From positions 1 through 26,753 of the forward strand of contig JAEZJR010000178.1 in the NCBI GenBank assembly GCA_023415725.1: a stretch of 26,753 nt of DNA, written 5' to 3'. The translations under genes and the position numbers were made by a program. This document shows positions 22,484 through 26,753 of the stretch, piece after piece. Position 1 is the stretch's first letter. Each line of letters begins with the position of its first letter. This DNA is from Acidobacteriota bacterium. GTDB taxonomy: Bacteria; Acidobacteriota; Blastocatellia; Pyrinomonadales; Pyrinomonadaceae. Under the pieces are notes generated by a model. That model was not told the origin of the DNA. It saw only the letters and a program-made list of their open reading frames with translations, and searched no databases.

Positions 22484-24504
22484 TTCGCGGACACCGTTCT
22501 CATCGGGTCGATGTCCGGGAGCCCCTTGAGGATCCTTTTCGCCGCATCAACCTGAGTGTCGTCACCGATCACCCCGATCGCGTCACCCTCGAGCAGAACG
22601 GTCTGCGGTTTCGGGTTCGACCGCACGTTACCTGAACGCGAGATCGCCACGATCGAAACTCCCGTCTTTTCCCTAAGTTTCGCCTGGACCAGTGTCTTCC
22701 CGACCAGCTTGCTGTCCGGCGAGAGTTCGATCCAGTAGAGCCCGATATTGTCACTCGCGGTGAGCAGGTCGTTAAGGAACTGCCGTTCATCGGTCGTGTT
22801 GCTCGCGGTATTGTACTGGTCGCTGCGTACGGCGTCTGTGTATTGCTGCACTTTCCGGAGCGAGAAGCCGAGCTCCAAAAGCGTCCGCCTCACGACCTGC
22901 AGCCCGCCTTCCAGTTCCGGATGGATCACGTGATGTGCACCTAAGGAATACAGCTGCTGAACCCCATCGTCGGAGGCGGCCCTCGTGATGATGTGGAGCC
23001 GAGGTGCCTGTGCCCGTGCGGAAGCGACGATGATGCTTGTCGACGCGTCATCGGGCGTTGTCACCACCAGCAATCGTGCATTGTTGAGGTGGGCATGGTC
23101 GAGCACCTCCGAACTGGCGGCATCGCCGTAAAGCACCGGGATCCCCTTCGTGCCGAGATCCTCAGTGCGGTCGACGTCGGAGTCGATCACCAGCAATTGC
23201 ACATCGAGCCGGCTCAGGACGTTAACGATATGCTGGCCAACGCGCCCGTACCCGATCACCACGACGTGCCCCGCAAGATCGTCGGGGACCTCGTTGATGT
23301 CCCCATGACGATCCAAAAGCCGCCACGCCCCCGGCAATTTCTTCAGCCGCTCTTCCATCGGGCCGATCGTCTTGTACATCAGCGGGTTGATGGTGATCGA
23401 AAGCAAAGCACCCGCGAGGATCATCGAGTACTGGTCCTGGTTCAGTAACCCGTAGGTCAGGCCCGCCTGCCCCAAAATGAACGAGAATTCCCCGATCTGT
23501 GCGAGGCCGGCACCGACGACCAGGAACGTCCGCGCGGGCTGCTTTATGAACGCACCGATCATCACCGTGATCACGTATTTCCCCACGGTGACCAGCAGGA
23601 GTAGCAGGAGGACCGCCCATAAGTTCCCCGCAAGATATGAAACGTTGGCGAGCATCCCGATCGAAACGAAGAAGATGATCGAGAACGCTTCGCGGAACGG
23701 TACCAGGTCCGCGCTGACCTGATGGCTCAATTTAGATTCGCTGACGACCACGCCAGCCGCAAAAGCGCCGAGTGCGAGCGAAACGCCGAATATCTCGGTC
23801 GCCCCTAACGCGGTCCCGACCGACACCGCCAGCACCGCCAAGATGAACAGCTCTCGCGAACCCGTCATCGCGATTCGGGCCAGCACCCACGGGATGAGTT
23901 TCCTGCCTACGAAGAGCAGCGCCGCGAGAAATGCCGCCGCTTTCAGAAGTATCAATCCTAATGCCGCCCAATCGAAATCCCCTGCCTCCGACGCGATCGT
24001 CGGCATAAGGAGCAGGATCAGGACTGTGGCGATGTCCTCCAGGATCAGCCACCCGACCGCGGCCTGACCGTGCGAGGTGTTCAGGAGGCCGTTGTCCATA
24101 AGGCCACGCAGCAGAACCACCGTGCTCGCGATCGAGATGGCCAGGCCCAGCACCAGACTCGCCCCCCTGGACCATCCCCAGTACTGTGCCAGCCCGTATC
24201 CGAGAATCGTGGTAATGGCCATCTGCCCGATCGCACCGGGAATCGCCACGTTCCGCACCTTCCAGAGGTCGCTAAGCGAGAAATGGATACCTACCCCGAA
24301 CATCAGGAATATCACGCCTAATTCCGCGAGCTGGGTGAGGGTCTTGGTATCCCCTGTGTAACCGGGCGTGTAGGGTCCGATCGCGATCCCGGCCACCATG
24401 TAGCCGACGATCGGGGGGAGTTTGAGCAAACGGGCGATCACCCCGCCGACAAAAGCGGCGACCAGAGCGACAGCTATATCTATAAGTAACGGAAGTTCGT
24501 GCAT
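22480..24504 (-). CDS. Monovalent cation:proton antiporter, KefB/YbaL type (CPA2)
   Basis: This 674-residue inner-membrane protein of the CPA2 family has twelve or more transmembrane segments (about 5-380), with the conserved LEDIATV (Asp157) in the middle of the transport domain. A Rossmann-type TrkA-N (RCK) domain follows, with GYGRVG at about 418-423 (residues 412-530), and a TrkA-C domain at about 590-662 (LVGKTL...VLLEGDAIGVIG). Such proteins exchange K+ or Na+ for H+, or act as gated potassium efflux systems; RCK domains sense nucleotide or NAD(H). It is a single minus-strand gene with a 169-nt upstream region shared with the divergent CBM9-like gene. Its stop overlaps the DUF2156 stop by 2 shared bases. 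Confidence 0.92.
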   Translation of the reverse strand: MHELPLLIDIAVALVAAFVGGVIARLLKLPPIVGYMVAGIAIGPYTPGYTGDTKTLTQLAELGVIFLMFGVGIHFSLSDLWKVRNVAIPGAIGQMAITTILGYGLAQYWGWSRGASLVLGLAISIASTVVLLRGLMDNGLLNTSHGQAAVGWLILEDIATVLILLLMPTIASEAGDFDWAALGLILLKAAAFLAALLFVGRKLIPWVLARIAMTGSRELFILAVLAVSVGTALGATEIFGVSLALGAFAAGVVVSESKLSHQVSADLVPFREAFSIIFFVSIGMLANVSYLAGNLWAVLLLLLLVTVGKYVITVMIGAFIKQPARTFLVVGAGLAQIGEFSFILGQAGLTYGLLNQDQYSMILAGALLSITINPLMYKTIGPMEERLKKLPGAWRLLDRHGDINEVPDDLAGHVVVIGYGRVGQHIVNVLSRLDVQLLVIDSDVDRTEDLGTKGIPVLYGDAASSEVLDHAHLNNARLLVVTTPDDASTSIIVASARAQAPRLHIITRAASDDGVQQLYSLGAHHVIHPELEGGLQVVRRTLLELGFSLRKVQQYTDAVRSDQYNTASNTTDERQFLNDLLTASDNIGLYWIELSPDSKLVGKTLVQAKLREKTGVSIVAISRSGNVRSNPKPQTVLLEGDAIGVIGDDTQVDAAKRILKGLPDIDPMRTVSAN

Positions 24505-24673
24505 CTAGCTTTCGTTGCTTCGGAGTTGTTCGTCCTGACCTGTTACAGGGATACTTCTATTATTATTGACTAGCCGATTCGCTTGGCGCAATAAGTACTT
24601 CAGCGAAACCAACGTAGGAACTCTCGCCGCTTGTCACGTTTGACCGAGGCAATGCTAAGCTAACGTCAACTGA

Positions 24674-25324
24674 ATGAATAGGAAAGAGAGAGTTTCGGTA
24701 ACATTCATCTCGGCGGATCTTTCGGTATCGGAGATCGGCCATTCCGACTGGAAGATTGGGCGCCCGGTGACCGTCAGCCAATATTGGTCAGGCGATACAG
24801 CGCCTGCGGGCCGTCACTTCGAAGCGAGGATGCTGTGGTCGGACGAGCATCTGTATATCCGATTCGACGCGACGCAAGCCGAACCGCTGATGATGAGCGA
24901 CCGGCCGAACCTTGCTTCGAAAGCGCTAGGTTTGTGGGACCGCGATGTCGTCGAAGTCTTCATCGCGCCGGACGCAGATGAGCCTCGCAAATATTTCGAG
25001 TTCGAAGCCGCGCCGAGCGGCGAGTGGGTCGATCTCGCGATCGACCTGACCTCGGGCAAGCGGGAAACGGATGTGGAATATAGCTCGGGGATGCAGGTGG
25101 CAGCCCGTATTGAAGACGACAGGATCGTGACGGCGATCAGGATCCCCTGGAGTTCTCTGGGCAAGCGGCCAGAGGCAGGAGACGTGTGGCTTGGGAATCT
25201 GTTCCGGTGCGTCGGCCGCGATCCCGATCGCGGCTATTTGGCGTGGTCGCCGACCTTCACGGAGAGGCCGAACTTTCACGTTCCCGAGCATTTCGGCGAG
25301 TTCGAATTCGTTCGTGACGCTTAG
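24674..25324 (+). CDS. CBM9-like carbohydrate-binding domain protein
   Basis: This 216-residue single-domain protein has the beta-sandwich pattern of the family 9 carbohydrate-binding-like domain (DOMON-like): RMLWSDEHLYIRFDA, LWDRDVVEVFIAPD, KYFEFEAAPSGEWVDL and AIRIPWSSLG, ending in an RDPDRGYLAWSPTF stretch. Many homologues are exported and bind sugars or sit in xylanases; here no signal peptide is visible from ATG 24674. It is either intracellular or begins further upstream at an unrecognised start, though no in-frame hydrophobic stretch is evident in the 24505-24673 gap. The ligand is unknown. It ends by overlapping the convergent transporter gene's stop codon. Confidence 0.8.
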   Translation: MNRKERVSVTFISADLSVSEIGHSDWKIGRPVTVSQYWSGDTAPAGRHFEARMLWSDEHLYIRFDATQAEPLMMSDRPNLASKALGLWDRDVVEVFIAPDADEPRKYFEFEAAPSGEWVDLAIDLTSGKRETDVEYSSGMQVAARIEDDRIVTAIRIPWSSLGKRPEAGDVWLGNLFRCVGRDPDRGYLAWSPTFTERPNFHVPEHFGEFEFVRDA

Positions 25325-26037
25325 CCGGCGAAGAACTTCTCGTTGATCAGCAGCCCGCCCCAAACCAGGCTGAACGCTCCGGCGAGAAACCGAATTCCTT
25401 TATTCACCGCGATGAACCGCCCCGCCGTAAAGTAAAGCGGCAGCCCCATCAAAAGACTCATTATCATCATCCCCGCGATCGACCCGATGCCGAAGATCGC
25501 GATATACAGCAAAGCGACCAGCGGCGAATCGATGCTCGGCAGCACCAGCAGCATGAGCCCCGCACTTCCTGCGAGGCCGTGCACCATCCCGACAATCACC
25601 GACCTCGGTGCGAACCGGTGATGCGAGCCCTCGGACCTCTCATCCTTGTGGACGTGCAGGTGTTTGTGCTCGTGCCCGTCGTGGCTGTGGGTGTGCGTAT
25701 GTATCTTTTCGGCGGCGAATATCTTTCGGATCGCGTTCAGGCCGAGCAGCACCAGCATGACCCCGACCACGCCCTCAAGATATCCTTCAGTGCTCTCGGA
25801 GATCTGCAGCTTCACGAAGATCACCAGTGTCCCCACGACGAAAAGCGAGATCGTGTGCCCGAGCCCCCAGAACCCGCCGATTATCGACGCCGTCAGCACA
25901 TTCTTGTGTTCGCTGACGATCGCCGAGACAGCGGCCAGGTGGTCTGCCTCGATCGCGTGATAGAGCCCGAACACGAAGCCGATCAGAAGTACGGCCATTG
26001 CGGATTGCTCGGGCGATGGAGCGAGTAAGTTCTCCAT
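25321..26037 (-). CDS. Nickel/cobalt transporter-like membrane protein with His-rich loop
   Basis: This 238-residue membrane protein has about six helices. H27-A-I-E-A-D32-H33 in the first helix fits the HxxxxDH metal-selectivity motif of NiCoT/UreH/RcnA-type transporters, and H61 in GLGHTISLF is also family-typical. A cytoplasmic loop at about residues 112-143 carries many histidines and acidic residues (HTHTHSHDGHEHKHLHVH), a likely metal store or sensor. It should move Ni2+ or Co2+, direction uncertain (UreH-like proteins import, RcnA exports). It starts 3 nt after the stop of the SDR gene, in the same direction, so the two are probably one operon. The metal user is not obvious in the window. 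Confidence 0.87.
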   Translation of the reverse strand: MENLLAPSPEQSAMAVLLIGFVFGLYHAIEADHLAAVSAIVSEHKNVLTASIIGGFWGLGHTISLFVVGTLVIFVKLQISESTEGYLEGVVGVMLVLLGLNAIRKIFAAEKIHTHTHSHDGHEHKHLHVHKDERSEGSHHRFAPRSVIVGMVHGLAGSAGLMLLVLPSIDSPLVALLYIAIFGIGSIAGMMIMSLLMGLPLYFTAGRFIAVNKGIRFLAGAFSLVWGGLLINEKFFAG

Positions 26038-26040
26038 AAG

Positions 26041-26753
26041 CTAAACCGTCATCCCTCCGTCTACGGCGATGGTCTGCCCGGTGATGTAGCTCGATGCGTC
26101 CGACGCGAGAAAAACCGCAACGCCTTTAAGCTCGCCCTCCTGGCCGATCCGCGGTATCACATTGTTCTCCTGGATGGATCTCTCGTAAATGTCTATCACC
26201 GCATCAGCCAGACGTGAATGAAAGAACCCCGGAGCGATCGCGTTCACCCTGATCCCCTTACGCCCCCAACTCGCCGCAAGCTCACGCGTCAGCCCGATCA
26301 GCCCCGACTTGCTCGCCACGTAACCCGCGTAGAACGGCCCGTTCGCCGAAGATGTTATCCCGGAGATCGAAGCAATATTTATGATCGACCCGCGGCCCTG
26401 CTTTAGCATCTCTCGCCCGACGGCCTGAGCAAATAGGAAGCAGCCCGTGAGGTTAACGTCCAGCACGTGCTGCCATTTCTCAAGCGGCATATCTTCCGGC
26501 ATCGCTCCCCACGAAACGCCCGCGTTGTTCACGAGAATATCTACCGAACCGAACGTGGAAACGGTACTGTCCACAACGTTCTTCACTTCCTCCGGTTTCG
26601 AGACGTCACAGGTCATCCCCGCGACGCGGAATCCGCGGCCTTGGAATTCGTTGACCGTTTCCTCCAGCCACTCCGCCCGACGCGCGCACAAAACGATTTT
26701 CGCTCCAGCTTCCGCGAGGCCCTCGGCCATTTCCTTTCCTATGCCGCGCGAAC
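26041..26753 (-). CDS. SDR-family oxidoreductase, N-terminus outside window
   Basis: This classical short-chain dehydrogenase has its C-terminal ~237 residues visible. Upstream of the ATG at 26730 the frame stays open to the window edge and reads SRGIGKEM, the tail of the NAD(P)-binding TGxSRGIG motif. The true start is therefore beyond 26753 and ATG 26730 is internal. Further motifs are NNAG (structural), S in INIASISG and YVASK (catalytic Tyr/Lys), and the C-terminal SSYITGQTIAVDGGMTV. It is close in style to 2-deoxy-D-gluconate/gluconate dehydrogenases and beta-ketoacyl-ACP reductases, and the substrate is not determined. It precedes the nickel/cobalt transporter gene by 3 nt. Confidence 0.92.
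   Translation of the reverse strand, partial: SRGIGKEMAEGLAEAGAKIVLCARRAEWLEETVNEFQGRGFRVAGMTCDVSKPEEVKNVVDSTVSTFGSVDILVNNAGVSWGAMPEDMPLEKWQHVLDVNLTGCFLFAQAVGREMLKQGRGSIINIASISGITSSANGPFYAGYVASKSGLIGLTRELAASWGRKGIRVNAIAPGFFHSRLADAVIDIYERSIQENNVIPRIGQEGELKGVAVFLASDASSYITGQTIAVDGGMTV

Noticed and set aside
26041..26730. SDR gene as complete with its start at ATG 26730.
   Set aside because: The frame stays open beyond it and encodes SRGIGKEM, part of the nucleotide-binding motif, so the gene runs off the window.
1..26753. CRISPR array, tRNA or rRNA gene, insertion sequence or prophage.
   Set aside because: No evenly spaced direct repeats, no cloverleaf-like segment with tRNA consensus, no rRNA-like block, and no transposase, integrase or phage structural gene was seen on either strand.

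Overview
The window looks like a chromosomal segment of a GC-rich, LPS-bearing Gram-negative bacterium. The gene style (DUF1844 protein, class I ribonucleotide reductase ending in CEACQ, HldD, UbiB-like kinase, many short intergenic palindromes, few clear Shine-Dalgarno sites) suggests an acidobacterium of the Blastocatellia/Pyrinomonadaceae type. That placement is inference from sequence style. I see no rRNA, tRNA, CRISPR array, transposase or phage gene. Both edges cut genes: a DUF1844 protein at the left and an SDR oxidoreductase at the right.

Layout. (a) 1-2354, plus strand: DUF1844 protein end, PhnP-like metallo-beta-lactamase-fold phosphodiesterase, an alpha-helical protein of unknown function, and a GNAT acetyltransferase; the last three overlap. 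(b) 2355-7121, plus strand: a regulatory region followed by nrdA, nrdB and a small membrane protein. The regulatory region has a near-consensus sigma70 promoter, a pair of NrdR boxes 32 bp apart covering its -35 and -10, and an upstream cluster of DnaA-box-like sites. (c) 7138-9556: a secreted DUF4431 protein (minus) and a formyltransferase-like/glycosyltransferase-like fusion protein (plus). (d) 13564-9571, minus strand: an apparent three-gene operon of a bile-acid/sulfonate-type sodium symporter (SBF family), a type I sulfatase without signal peptide, and a SulP anion transporter with STAS domain. (e) 13798-17486, plus strand: deoxyhypusine-synthase-like protein, a very small acidic ORF, a secreted unknown protein, and a Baeyer-Villiger-type flavin monooxygenase with an unusual in-frame insert. 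(f) 17564-22483, plus strand: hldD, ribF, a UbiB/ABC1 kinase-like protein and a DUF2156 (MprF C-terminal-like) protein. (g) 22480-26753: KefB-type cation/proton antiporter (minus), CBM9-like protein (plus), His-rich nickel/cobalt transporter and SDR oxidoreductase (minus, 3 nt apart).

Working together. nrdA and nrdB encode both subunits of one class Ia-like ribonucleotide reductase, under what looks like combined NrdR (dATP/ATP sensing) and possibly DnaA control. The SBF-sulfatase-SulP set reads as an uptake, desulfation and sulfate-handling module, the best candidate here for an undescribed pathway. hldD serves LPS heptose supply and ribF makes FMN/FAD, which the adjacent flavin monooxygenase would need.

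The most striking non-coding signal is a family of paired inverted hairpins at four gene boundaries (510-625, 2363-2443, 5320-5397, 18543-18629). Three share the plan GAGTT + 5-bp stem + 4-nt TTYA loop + 5-bp stem, with stem sequences that change between copies while pairing is kept; the fourth (510-625) has the same geometry in different sequence. Three copies end only 2-9 nt before a start codon, where a ribosome-binding site would normally lie.
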